Assembly (NCBI GenBank): GCA_964384215.1
Contig: CAYLLB010000004.1
Span: 62,001 to 126,000, forward strand
Length of the DNA stretch: 64,000 nt
Source of the DNA: JAJFUV01 sp964384215
GTDB lineage: Bacteria > Acidobacteriota > Terriglobia > Bryobacterales > Bryobacteraceae
Reading direction: 5' to 3'
The notes beneath the pieces are model-generated. The model did no database searches, was not told where the DNA came from, and saw nothing but the letters and a program-made list of their open reading frames with translations. This document shows, piece by piece, positions 50,654 to 58,036 of this stretch. A program made the position numbers and the translations under genes. The stretch's first letter is position 1; every line of letters begins with the position of its first letter.

Positions 50654-51631
50654 TCAGTGTCCTTTCCGCTCCTTCACTTTCGCCGTCAGCGCCGGCAGCA
50701 CGTCCAGGGCGTCGGCTTCAATCCCGTAATGGGCTACGTTGAAGATAGGCGCCTTGGGGTCGGTGTTGATCGCGACAATCAGGGCGGCACCCTTCATGCC
50801 TTCCACGTGCTCGGGTGCTCCACTGATGCCCGCCGCCAGGTAGAACTTCGGCTTCACGCTCGCGCCGGACTTGCCCACCTGCCGCGACATCGGCAGCCAC
50901 CCCTGGTCGATGACGGGCCGCGATCCGGAGACCGCGCCGCCCAGTGCCTCGGCCAGTTCCTGCGCCAGTTCCAAGTTGTCGGCGCTTTGAATGCCGCGGC
51001 CCACCGAAACCAGCACTTCCTGTTCGCAGATGTCGATGTCGCCGGCTTCCGGCTCGATGTAGCGCTTGAAGCGGACCTTCGGCTCGTCCGGGAGAGCCAC
51101 GGCAACCTCTTCAACCGGCGGCGCGACCGTTGCGCGGCCAGCCTCGATGGGACGGCAGCCAGGCCAGATACCGAGGATGACGGGATCGCCCGCGGCCCTT
51201 ACGGTGGCCTCCATCTTGCCCCCGTATAACAGGCTGCGCGCTTGCAGCTTGCCATCGGAAACCGAGACGTCCACGCAGGAGTTGATGCACACGGCACCCA
51301 GTTTCGCGGCCAGGAGGCTCCCGATTCCTAGGGTCACGTTGGATAACGGCACTAGAACCGCCTTGGGTTTCTTCGACCGGACCAGGTCCTCCAGCGCCAC
51401 GGCGCAACTTTCCGCCGTCATCTCCGCCAGGCTGGAATGATCGGCATACAGGACCTGTTCCGCGGCTCCCAGGGAGGCCGCCAGGTCCTTCTTTCCGTGC
51501 CCCAGCAATACCGCTTCCAGCTTGACGCCCAATGCTTGAGCCAGTTCACGCCCTAGGGCCAGAACCTCGAATGTGATCTCGGAAATCTGCCCCTGCCAAT
51601 GCTCCGCCAGAACCCAAATTTCGCCCGCCAT
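50654..51631 (-). CDS. etfA: Electron transfer flavoprotein alpha subunit
   Basis: 325 residues preceded by GAGGAGG. The C-terminal FAD-binding domain is clear: VSVGRGIQSADNLELAQELAEA, GSRPVIDQGWLP, QVGKSG, and AAGISGAPEHVEGM ending INTDPKAPIFNVAHYGI. EtfAB carries electrons between acyl-CoA dehydrogenases or other flavoenzymes and a quinone reductase, or takes part in flavin bifurcation. Here it is wedged between the HdrD-like and EMO-like genes with 5-13 base gaps. Whether it belongs to the bifurcating type needs comparison of the EtfB AMP/FAD site. Confidence 0.95.
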   Translation of the reverse strand: MAGEIWVLAEHWQGQISEITFEVLALGRELAQALGVKLEAVLLGHGKKDLAASLGAAEQVLYADHSSLAEMTAESCAVALEDLVRSKKPKAVLVPLSNVTLGIGSLLAAKLGAVCINSCVDVSVSDGKLQARSLLYGGKMEATVRAAGDPVILGIWPGCRPIEAGRATVAPPVEEVAVALPDEPKVRFKRYIEPEAGDIDICEQEVLVSVGRGIQSADNLELAQELAEALGGAVSGSRPVIDQGWLPMSRQVGKSGASVKPKFYLAAGISGAPEHVEGMKGAALIVAINTDPKAPIFNVAHYGIEADALDVLPALTAKVKERKGH

Positions 51632-51644
51632 GATGTTTTCCTCC

Positions 51645-52424
51645 TCAGAGCAGGCCGCGAGCGGTCAGAATCTCGCAGACCTTTCCCGCGACCTCTTCCG
51701 GTGAACCTTCCAACATTTCGGCCCGTTCGGACACCACGGGCTTGTCCATGGCAATCACTTCAATAGGCAGCGCGGGCAGCGGCTCTCCCGCTTCCACGGC
51801 TTCGATCTTCAGGGACTTCATCGCAGCCCGCACCTTGGCTACGGGCACATAGCGGGGAGGCTTCTCCGCCGCCTGAATGCCTAAAACGGCTGGCATGGGC
51901 ATCTCGAATTCGGCGCGAACCCCTTTCGGGCACTCTTTCTGGACCGTAACCATCCTGCGGCCGGCGTCCGGTACGACACTGGTTACGATTCCCACGAACG
52001 GCACGCCCATCAATTGCGCTAACACAGGAGCCAGCAGGGTATCCAGATCGTCGTTGGCCTGGGTCCCGGTGAGGATCAGGTCCACCCCCTGCAAATCCGG
52101 CGTCGCGGCGATCGCCTGGCGGATGGCCAGCGCCAACCCGGCGGTGTTCGAACTGGCATCCGCACCAGAGAGCTTTAGCGCCCGGTCGGCTCCCTTGGCC
52201 AAGGCCGTGAACAGCGCTTCGTCCACCTCGGCAGCGTCGGGAGCCAGCACGGTCACTTTCCCGCCGAGCCGCTCCTTGAGCAGCAATGCTTCTTCCAACG
52301 CATGATCGTCGGGCTCATTCGGGATCAGGCGCAGGAACTCGGTATCCAGACTCTTCCCGTCCGGCGCAACCTCCAACTCTTCGACGACGTCGGGAACCAT
52401 TTTGAGTAAGACCAGTATGTTCAT
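51645..52424 (-). CDS. etfB: Electron transfer flavoprotein beta subunit
   Basis: 259 residues, full length. It starts MNILVLLKMVPDVVEELEV; other family features are NEPDDHALEEALLLKE and ILTGTQANDDLDTLLAPVLAQLMG, and the mid-protein block VTVQKECPKGVRAEFEMPMPAVLGIQ. The ribosome binding site GGAGGCG lies inside the last codons of the upstream HdrD-like gene, 4 bases separating the two genes. In bifurcating ETFs this subunit holds an extra FAD instead of AMP; I cannot decide between the two by eye. Confidence 0.95.
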   Translation of the reverse strand: MNILVLLKMVPDVVEELEVAPDGKSLDTEFLRLIPNEPDDHALEEALLLKERLGGKVTVLAPDAAEVDEALFTALAKGADRALKLSGADASSNTAGLALAIRQAIAATPDLQGVDLILTGTQANDDLDTLLAPVLAQLMGVPFVGIVTSVVPDAGRRMVTVQKECPKGVRAEFEMPMPAVLGIQAAEKPPRYVPVAKVRAAMKSLKIEAVEAGEPLPALPIEVIAMDKPVVSERAEMLEGSPEEVAGKVCEILTARGLL

Positions 52425-52428
52425 GGTG

Positions 52429-53637
52429 TTACGCCTCCATCGATTCCGCCAGAAGTTCAGTAATATCCCGCACCACCATCCGCTTATCGTGGCCGAGGAC
52501 CTTTAACGCATCTTCAAACCGGGAAAACTCGTAATCACAGGCGATCGCCAGCACATCGGCGCCTATTTCAACCGCCTCCTTTATGCGACGCTCCGAGAGC
52601 CGTTCATAGCCCTTTGTCTTGTAATATGTGTCAAGCCACATCCCGCCTCCGCCCCCACCGCAGCAAATGGCGTTCTCGCGGTGGTGCGTCATCTCGACCA
52701 GTTTCACGCCCGGAATGGCCTTCAGCAGGATTCGCGGCTCGTCGAAAATCGAGTTGCGCCGGCCGAGACAGCACGAATCGTGGTAAGTCACCGTGTAGTT
52801 CAGCTTGCGCTTCAGCAAGGGCTTGAGCCGGTCCAGATGCCTTACCAGCAATTCGGTGACATGCAACGTGTCGTAGCGAAATCCGTACGACGGGTAACGC
52901 AATCGGAACGCATTCAGCGCGTGAGGACAGCCCGTCACAATATGGTTGAACGAGTACTTGGCGAAGATCGCCATGTTGTAATCGATCAGCGTCTCGTACA
53001 GCCCTGGCTCCCAGGTCAGGCGCCCGCATTCGCCGGCGCACTTTTCCTCGTTACCGAGCACCGCGAAGTCCAGGCCGAGGGCGTTAAAGACCTTGGCCGT
53101 CGCGCGGGCGATATCCTGCCCCCGAGCGTAGAAGGCCGAGTAGCACTCCACGAACCACAACAAGTCCACCGGCCCCGGCTGCTCTGGCAAGACACGGATC
53201 GGCACGCCAGCCGTCTTAAGCCAGAGCGCGCGTTTCCGGCTGGACTCGCCCATGGGGTTGCCGTACCGCATGGTGTTCTGGAGCGCCTTCTGAAGCTCCG
53301 CCGGCAGTTCCGGCATGTGCGCCAGCGTCTGCTCCTTCATGAGCGGCAGCAGCACGTCGGTGAGCCGGATGCCGCGCGGGCACTTGGCCATGCAGGCGTA
53401 ACAGGCCACACAGTTCAGCAGGCTGTCGCTGGTGAAAACCTTCTCGATCTGTCCGGATCGCAGAAGCGCGATCATGCGGCGCGGCGGATAGTCCATCGTG
53501 TCGCCGTATGGACACGTCCCCGCGCAGGTACCACACTGAATGCATGTCCGCAGCCTGCGGCCCTCTTCGGTGTCAAAGAGGTTCTCAAGGCTGCTTGGGC
53601 ACGACGCTATCTCGGTCCATGCCGTTGCCGCGTTCAT
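52429..53637 (-). CDS. HdrD/GlcF-like soluble Fe-S oxidoreductase with partly degenerate CCG domains
   Basis: 402 residues from the ATG preceded by GGGAGG; the frame from 53844 is rejected. Two ferredoxin motifs: CIQCGTCAGTC (32-42) and CVACYACMAKC (76-86). CCG domain 1 keeps Cys165, Cys200 and Cys237, but the second Cys of CC is Ala201 (with Cys204 nearby) and the last position is Ala240. CCG domain 2 keeps Cys289-290, Cys325-326 and Cys367, with Glu370 replacing the final Cys. No membrane span. It most resembles the HdrD/GlcF-like partners of EtfAB. As first enzyme gene after marR it overlaps the regulator's 3' end by 53 bases. Confidence 0.85.
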   Translation of the reverse strand: MNAATAWTEIASCPSSLENLFDTEEGRRLRTCIQCGTCAGTCPYGDTMDYPPRRMIALLRSGQIEKVFTSDSLLNCVACYACMAKCPRGIRLTDVLLPLMKEQTLAHMPELPAELQKALQNTMRYGNPMGESSRKRALWLKTAGVPIRVLPEQPGPVDLLWFVECYSAFYARGQDIARATAKVFNALGLDFAVLGNEEKCAGECGRLTWEPGLYETLIDYNMAIFAKYSFNHIVTGCPHALNAFRLRYPSYGFRYDTLHVTELLVRHLDRLKPLLKRKLNYTVTYHDSCCLGRRNSIFDEPRILLKAIPGVKLVEMTHHRENAICCGGGGGGMWLDTYYKTKGYERLSERRIKEAVEIGADVLAIACDYEFSRFEDALKVLGHDKRMVVRDITELLAESMEA

Positions 53638-54241
53638 GGATGTCCTCCCTGGCCGACGCCTGCAACCGGCGACGGCGGTCTCTTTGCTCTTGGTAGGAAC
53701 AATTCGTGTGCAGGAGTTGCCGCACCAAACACTTCTCTCGAAAGTGAATTCCGCACTGCAGGCACAGATCTTCTGCCTTGGCTGTCTGGCTGGCCACCGA
53801 TGTCGAAATCCTGTCCAGCAGAGTCGCCACCTCCTTGAGTTCATTGGGAGGAAACTGGCTGAACAGGTCGGTCAGGCGGTTGTTTCTGGCGAAGTCGTAG
53901 GCGGCCAGCATGCGCCGGCCTTCTTCGGTCAGGGTTAGCCGGATGGACCGCCGGTCGCTTTCCCCGCCCGTGCGGCTGAGCAGGTTTCGCCGCACCAGCT
54001 TGTCGACGGCTTTGCTGGCCGCCGGCGTGCTGATCCCCAGGAAAACCGCCAGTTCGCTGAGCGTTCCAACCTCTGTAAACGCAACCAGCTCCAGCACGTT
54101 TAACAGGGAGGGGGTAAGCTGCTTGCCGGCAACTTCGGTGAGCAGTTTCTCTTCCAGAACGTCGTCGACCGCCTTGACGAAGATCCTGGCGCTGCCGATG
54201 AATTCCTTTATTAAACTAGGTGCAGCACTATGAAGTTCCAT
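53585..54241 (-). CDS. MarR family regulator with C-terminal four-cysteine motif
   Basis: 218 residues, longer than a typical 140-160-residue MarR. The winged helix spans about 40-115 (TLSELAVFLGISTPAASKAVDKLVRRNLLSR, in parts, then the wing GGESDRRSIRLTLTEEG). The C-terminal extension has Cys160, Cys163, Cys171 and Cys181 (C-x2-C-x7-C-x9-C), which could bind a 4Fe-4S cluster or zinc and make the protein a redox or metal sensor. The final 35 residues are basic and overlap the next gene. As first gene of the hydrogenase/Hdr/Etf operon, with inverted repeats in its own leader, it is the probable autoregulator. Confidence 0.88.
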   Translation of the reverse strand: MELHSAAPSLIKEFIGSARIFVKAVDDVLEEKLLTEVAGKQLTPSLLNVLELVAFTEVGTLSELAVFLGISTPAASKAVDKLVRRNLLSRTGGESDRRSIRLTLTEEGRRMLAAYDFARNNRLTDLFSQFPPNELKEVATLLDRISTSVASQTAKAEDLCLQCGIHFREKCLVRQLLHTNCSYQEQRDRRRRLQASAREDIHERGNGMDRDSVVPKQP

Positions 54242-54248
54242 GCGACCG

Positions 54249-54269
54249 TTAACGTGGTTAATGATAAAC
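54249..54269. promoter_or_regulatory. Overlapping inverted repeats, candidate MarR operator
   Basis: TTAAC-GTG-GTTAA (54249-54261) is a perfect inverted repeat; GTTAATGATAAAC (54257-54269) is an imperfect one, matching at 10 of 13 positions. Both lie between the marR -10 box and start codon. A third GTTAA sits at 54273. Confidence 0.55.
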
Positions 54270-54276
54270 GAAGTTA

Positions 54277-54305
54277 ATTATACGCCCGGCCGCATCTGAA
54301 CGCAA
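54277..54305 (-). promoter_or_regulatory. Sigma70 promoter for the marR-hdr-etf-mvh operon
   Basis: Reading the minus strand: TTGCGT (54305-54300), a 17-base spacer, then a perfect TATAAT (54282-54277). Transcription would start near 54270, at the edge of the inverted repeats and about 29 bases before the marR ATG. Confidence 0.7.
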
Positions 54306-54364
54306 GCCCCTAATCGACCCTAAGCCACCTGCAGCCGCCCCTTCCGGCGTGCGACCATAAATAT

Positions 54365-56212
54365 GTGAGCACACAATCGGGCCAAGAACTTCAGGATGAA
54401 TCTATCTCAAATGAAATCAAGCGGTTTGAGGACATTCGGAACATTGCCATCATCGCCCATGTAGACCACGGCAAGACCACCCTGGTGGACGCCATGCTCC
54501 ACCAGAGCGGCATTTTCAGGGAGAACGAAGAAGTTCAGGAGCGGGTCATGGATTCGAATGCGCTCGAACGCGAGCGCGGCATCACGATCCTGGCCAAGAC
54601 GACCGGTGTGCGCTACAAGGGCGTCAAGATCAACATTGTCGACACGCCCGGGCACAGCGACTTTGGCGGTGAGGTCGAGCGGGCCCTCAATCTGGTGGAC
54701 GGCGTGATGCTGCTGGTGGATGCGAGCGAAGGCCCGCTGCCGCAGACCCGCTACGTGCTCATGAAGGCGCTGGAGGCGAAGCTCCCGCCCATCCTGGTCA
54801 TAAACAAGATCGACCGCCAGGATGCCCGCCCTCAGGAAGTGCTCAACGAGGTCTATGACCTGTTTATCGACCTGGACGCCACTGAGGACCAGCTTGACTT
54901 CCCGGTCATCTACGCCAACTCGAAGGCGGGCGTGGCCAAGACTTCCCTGGACGATCCTTCCACGGACTTGCGCCCGCTGTTTGAGGCCATCCTGAAGTAT
55001 TGTCCGCGGCCGGCCGGCGATCCGAAGGGCGTGTTGCAGCTCCAGGTGGGTAACCTCGATTACAGCGAGTATTTGGGCCGGTTGGCCATCGGCCGTGTCT
55101 TTAACGGAACGCTGCACTTGGGCGACGAGGTGGGCGTTTGCAAACTGGATGGTTCCATTCAGACCACTCGCATCACGAAGCTTTATTCCTTTGAAGGATT
55201 GGACCGGGTAGAAGAAACCGTGGGCCAACCGGGCTCCGTGCTGGCCATTGCCGGAGTGGAAGGCATCACCATCGGGGAGACCATCTCGAATCCCGAAACG
55301 CCGGAGCCGCTCCCACCCACGCGCATCGACGAACCCACCATCGCCATGACCTTCACGGTCAACACTTCGCCGTTTGCCGGACGGGAGGGCCAGTTCGTCA
55401 CCTCCCGGCACATACGCGAACGGCTGGACAAAGAATTGCTAACCAACGTAAGCATCCGCGTGGAGGAGGCGGGCGGGCCGGACGCCTTCAAGGTGATGGG
55501 CCGCGGCGAGCTCCAGCTCGCCATCCTTATAGAGATCATGCGGCGCGAGGGCTACGAGTTGATGGTAGGCAAGCCCGAAATCCTGACCCGCACCGTCAAC
55601 GGAGAGTTGCAGGAGCCTCTCGAACTGCTGGTGGTCGATTGTCCGGAACAATATATCGGAGTGGTGGTCGAACAGCTCGGTAAGCGCAAAGGCCAGATGT
55701 CGAAGATGGTGAACCACGGTTCCGGCCGCGTCCGCATCGACTTCGACGTCCCCTCGCGCGGACTGATCGGAATCCGCAATCAGCTTCTGACCGACACGCG
55801 GGGCACGGCGGTGATGAATTCCCTGTTCAACGGCTACATCGCCTGGCAGGGCGACATTCCCACCCGTCCCACCGGCTCGTTGGTAGCCGATCGGCCCGGA
55901 AAAACTACGGCGTACGCCATCTTCAACCTGCAGGAACGCGGCTACATCTTCGTCACGCCCGGGATGGAAGTTTACGAAGGCATGATCATCGGCGAGAATT
56001 CGCGCGACCGGGACATTAACGTCAACATCGTGAAGGAGAAGAAGCTGACCAACATGCGCGCTTCCACCTCCGACGAAGCCATCCGCCTCATGCCGCCGCG
56101 CATTCTGAACCTGGAACAGGCCATCGAGTTCATCCGCGACGACGAGTACGTCGAAATCTGCCCGCAATCCATCCGGTTGCGCAAGAAGATTCTGAAGGCG
56201 AACGAGCGCTGA
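54365..56212 (+). CDS. typA: Translational GTPase TypA/BipA
   Basis: 615 residues; GTG start with weak ribosome binding site. The family core (RNIAIIAHVDHGKTTLVDAM) begins near residue 25, so the first 23 residues are an extension. GTPase motifs: AHVDHGKT (G1), RGITI (G2), DTPGHSDF (G3), NKIDR (G4) and ANSKAG (G5-like). EF-G-like domains III and V and the TypA-specific C-terminal domain follow (LGKRKGQMSKMVNHGSGRVR, in part). It binds ribosomes and aids assembly or translation under stress. Divergent from the marR operon, with 123 bases between the starts. Confidence 0.96.
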   Translation: MSTQSGQELQDESISNEIKRFEDIRNIAIIAHVDHGKTTLVDAMLHQSGIFRENEEVQERVMDSNALERERGITILAKTTGVRYKGVKINIVDTPGHSDFGGEVERALNLVDGVMLLVDASEGPLPQTRYVLMKALEAKLPPILVINKIDRQDARPQEVLNEVYDLFIDLDATEDQLDFPVIYANSKAGVAKTSLDDPSTDLRPLFEAILKYCPRPAGDPKGVLQLQVGNLDYSEYLGRLAIGRVFNGTLHLGDEVGVCKLDGSIQTTRITKLYSFEGLDRVEETVGQPGSVLAIAGVEGITIGETISNPETPEPLPPTRIDEPTIAMTFTVNTSPFAGREGQFVTSRHIRERLDKELLTNVSIRVEEAGGPDAFKVMGRGELQLAILIEIMRREGYELMVGKPEILTRTVNGELQEPLELLVVDCPEQYIGVVVEQLGKRKGQMSKMVNHGSGRVRIDFDVPSRGLIGIRNQLLTDTRGTAVMNSLFNGYIAWQGDIPTRPTGSLVADRPGKTTAYAIFNLQERGYIFVTPGMEVYEGMIIGENSRDRDINVNIVKEKKLTNMRASTSDEAIRLMPPRILNLEQAIEFIRDDEYVEICPQSIRLRKKILKANER

Positions 56213-56218
56213 GCGGAT

Positions 56219-57307
56219 TCAGCGTAGCTCGCGGTAGAAGCGCGCCAGCGTGGCGATGTTGCGGTCGTTGACCGTGAAGCGGTCCTTGCCGGCGAACGAC
56301 TCCTCGGACTTGGTGAGATATTCTTCGACCGGCAGGGGCAGGGAAGTGTCCCGCGGTTCCGCGAAGCCGTAAAAATCGAGCCCGCGGTTGGCCGGGTTGG
56401 CCAGGAACGCCTTCGCGTCGTGGTTGGGCCAGCCCACCAGGTTCTGAATCAGGCGTGTGCGCGAGCCAACCATTTTGCGCGCACCTTCGAGCAGTGCACG
56501 GCTGGGCGCCTCGTTCATGACCCAGTCGCACTCCTTCAACAGCTTCGAACCCTGGACTGTCGCATCGTTCAGCCGGCTGCAACTCAGCCAGATCCTGCAG
56601 CCGGGATTGGCGCGGTCCCGCGCGGCGCGTATGCGCTCCCAGGCTCGCTCGATGGCACGGCGCTCGTAGGCCAGCTTGTCGGTGGGCCGTGGCTCGCCTT
56701 CAGTGGGAAATGGCACGCGGGTGAGTTGGGTGAACAGTTGCTTCTCGGCTTCGATCCAGCCCTTGGCGCGCAGTTTGTCGTGGGGATTCCACACCCAATC
56801 GATCATGTAGCCGTCCAAGCGCGTGCGATGGATCGCGTCGGTCATCGAACGCGCAAGGTAATCGAGATAGGTGTCCGTAAAGGGGATGTGATAGACGTTG
56901 CCCGGCACGCCATAGCTGAGTTGGGGATGGTCTTCGCCCCACTTGCTGTTGGCTCCCACGCAGAAGTACCCCATCACCAGCATGCCGCGCTGGTGGCCGA
57001 GCCGGACCACGTCGGCAAGGAAGTCGTACTTGAGGCCGGGCTGCGGTGGCACGAAGCCTCCCTTGTACCAGGCGTAGCCGTTGCAGGAGACGCAGAAGGT
57101 CTGGATGGTATTGGCGCCCAGAGCTTCGTACCAGCGCACGTGCTCTTCGGGGGAAGCCGCGCCCCAGTGGCCCGGCGCCGCGAAGACTCCTTTGTGCCAG
57201 TTGAAGTCGATGCAGAAGGCCCGGATCTGGCGGGGGGTGGCCAAAGGGCGGACGCCCGCCAGAGTTGCTCCGAAGGTCGAGGCCAGCAGTTGTCTCCGCG
57301 TGCTCAT
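56219..57307 (-). CDS. Exported TIM-barrel protein, putative glycoside hydrolase
   Basis: 362 residues. The N-terminus MSTRRQLLASTFGATLAG has a twin-arginine-like RRQLL signal. The mature part looks like a (beta/alpha)8 barrel of the alpha-L-fucosidase/GH29-like or hypothetical GH10-like type: FCIDFNWHKG, WYEALGANTIQTFCVSCNGYAWYKGG, YDFLADVVRLGHQRGMLVMGYF, GYMIDWVWNPHDK. The Asp in YMIDW occupies the usual nucleophile region of GH29-like proteins, but this is not proven. The Cys in the unfolded precursor and Tat signal may indicate a cofactor. It is convergent with typA, 6 bases apart. Confidence 0.6.
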   Translation of the reverse strand: MSTRRQLLASTFGATLAGVRPLATPRQIRAFCIDFNWHKGVFAAPGHWGAASPEEHVRWYEALGANTIQTFCVSCNGYAWYKGGFVPPQPGLKYDFLADVVRLGHQRGMLVMGYFCVGANSKWGEDHPQLSYGVPGNVYHIPFTDTYLDYLARSMTDAIHRTRLDGYMIDWVWNPHDKLRAKGWIEAEKQLFTQLTRVPFPTEGEPRPTDKLAYERRAIERAWERIRAARDRANPGCRIWLSCSRLNDATVQGSKLLKECDWVMNEAPSRALLEGARKMVGSRTRLIQNLVGWPNHDAKAFLANPANRGLDFYGFAEPRDTSLPLPVEEYLTKSEESFAGKDRFTVNDRNIATLARFYRELR

Positions 57308-57337
57308 TGCCGTTTACTAGAATAGTCGATTACTCAA

Positions 57338-58036
57338 ATGGGCTTCCGGCAACTCAGCAAGGCATGGGTGAGCGAAAGACGCCTCGCGTGCCGAAAACAC
57401 CGAATGGAAAGACTTTGCGCGCTGTTGGGCCTGGACCATTCCACCAGCGTGCTCGATGTGGGCGGCACGCCGCTGAACTGGACACTGCTGGATGTGCGCC
57501 CGCGCGTGACATTGCTCAACATCCGCCCTGAGAGGGACGAAGGCCATGCCGGGCTCGAGTATGTCACCGGCGACGCGCGGCAACTTCCCTTTGCCGACGC
57601 CTCTTTCGACGTGGTCTTCAGCAATTCAGTGATCGAGCATGTGGGAACGCGCGAACAACAACGGCATTTTGCCGAAGAGGTGAGGCGTGTGGGCCGGCGC
57701 TACTGGGTGCAGACACCCAATCGCTGGTACCCGATCGAAACCCATCTGCTCACGCCGCTGCTGCATTTCCTTCCCAAGAAGCTGCAGGAGAAAGTGGCGC
57801 GGCGCTGGACGTTGTGGGACTTGATCGAACGGCCCGAGCCCGACCGGCGCGAGTTTTACATCGAGCATTACCTGAACAGCGTCTGTCTGCTCACGGCTCG
57901 CGAATTGAGGGCGCTGTTTCCGTGCGGACAACTCCTGCGCGAGCGTCACCTGTGCTTCACCAAGTCCCTGATTGTGGCCAGGAGCGGCTCGTCTTGCGGT
58001 CCGGCGTACGCCGGTGTCAGAATCAAGCCGGAATGA
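57338..58036 (+). CDS. Class I SAM-dependent methyltransferase
   Basis: 232 residues. SAM-binding motif I is STSVLDVGGTPLNWTLL; the acidic residue after strand 2 is in LLNIRPERDE; YVTGDARQLPFADASFDVVFSNSVIEHV gives motifs II and III (split for length). This is the methyltransferase 11 type that often modifies lipids or glycans; the target is unknown. The last 15 residues (SGSSCGPAYAGVRIKPE) are encoded by a palindromic segment and may not be part of the original protein. The stop overlaps the SDR start (ATGA). Confidence 0.85.
   Translation: MGFRQLSKAWVSERRLACRKHRMERLCALLGLDHSTSVLDVGGTPLNWTLLDVRPRVTLLNIRPERDEGHAGLEYVTGDARQLPFADASFDVVFSNSVIEHVGTREQQRHFAEEVRRVGRRYWVQTPNRWYPIETHLLTPLLHFLPKKLQEKVARRWTLWDLIERPEPDRREFYIEHYLNSVCLLTARELRALFPCGQLLRERHLCFTKSLIVARSGSSCGPAYAGVRIKPE
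58001..58014. repeat. Perfect 14-base palindrome at the methyltransferase 3' end
   Basis: CCGGCGTACGCCGG is fully self-complementary, with CGGT before and TGTCAG after it, 18 bases before the methyltransferase stop. It looks like an extragenic palindrome captured as coding sequence, but only one copy is in this window. Confidence 0.5.
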
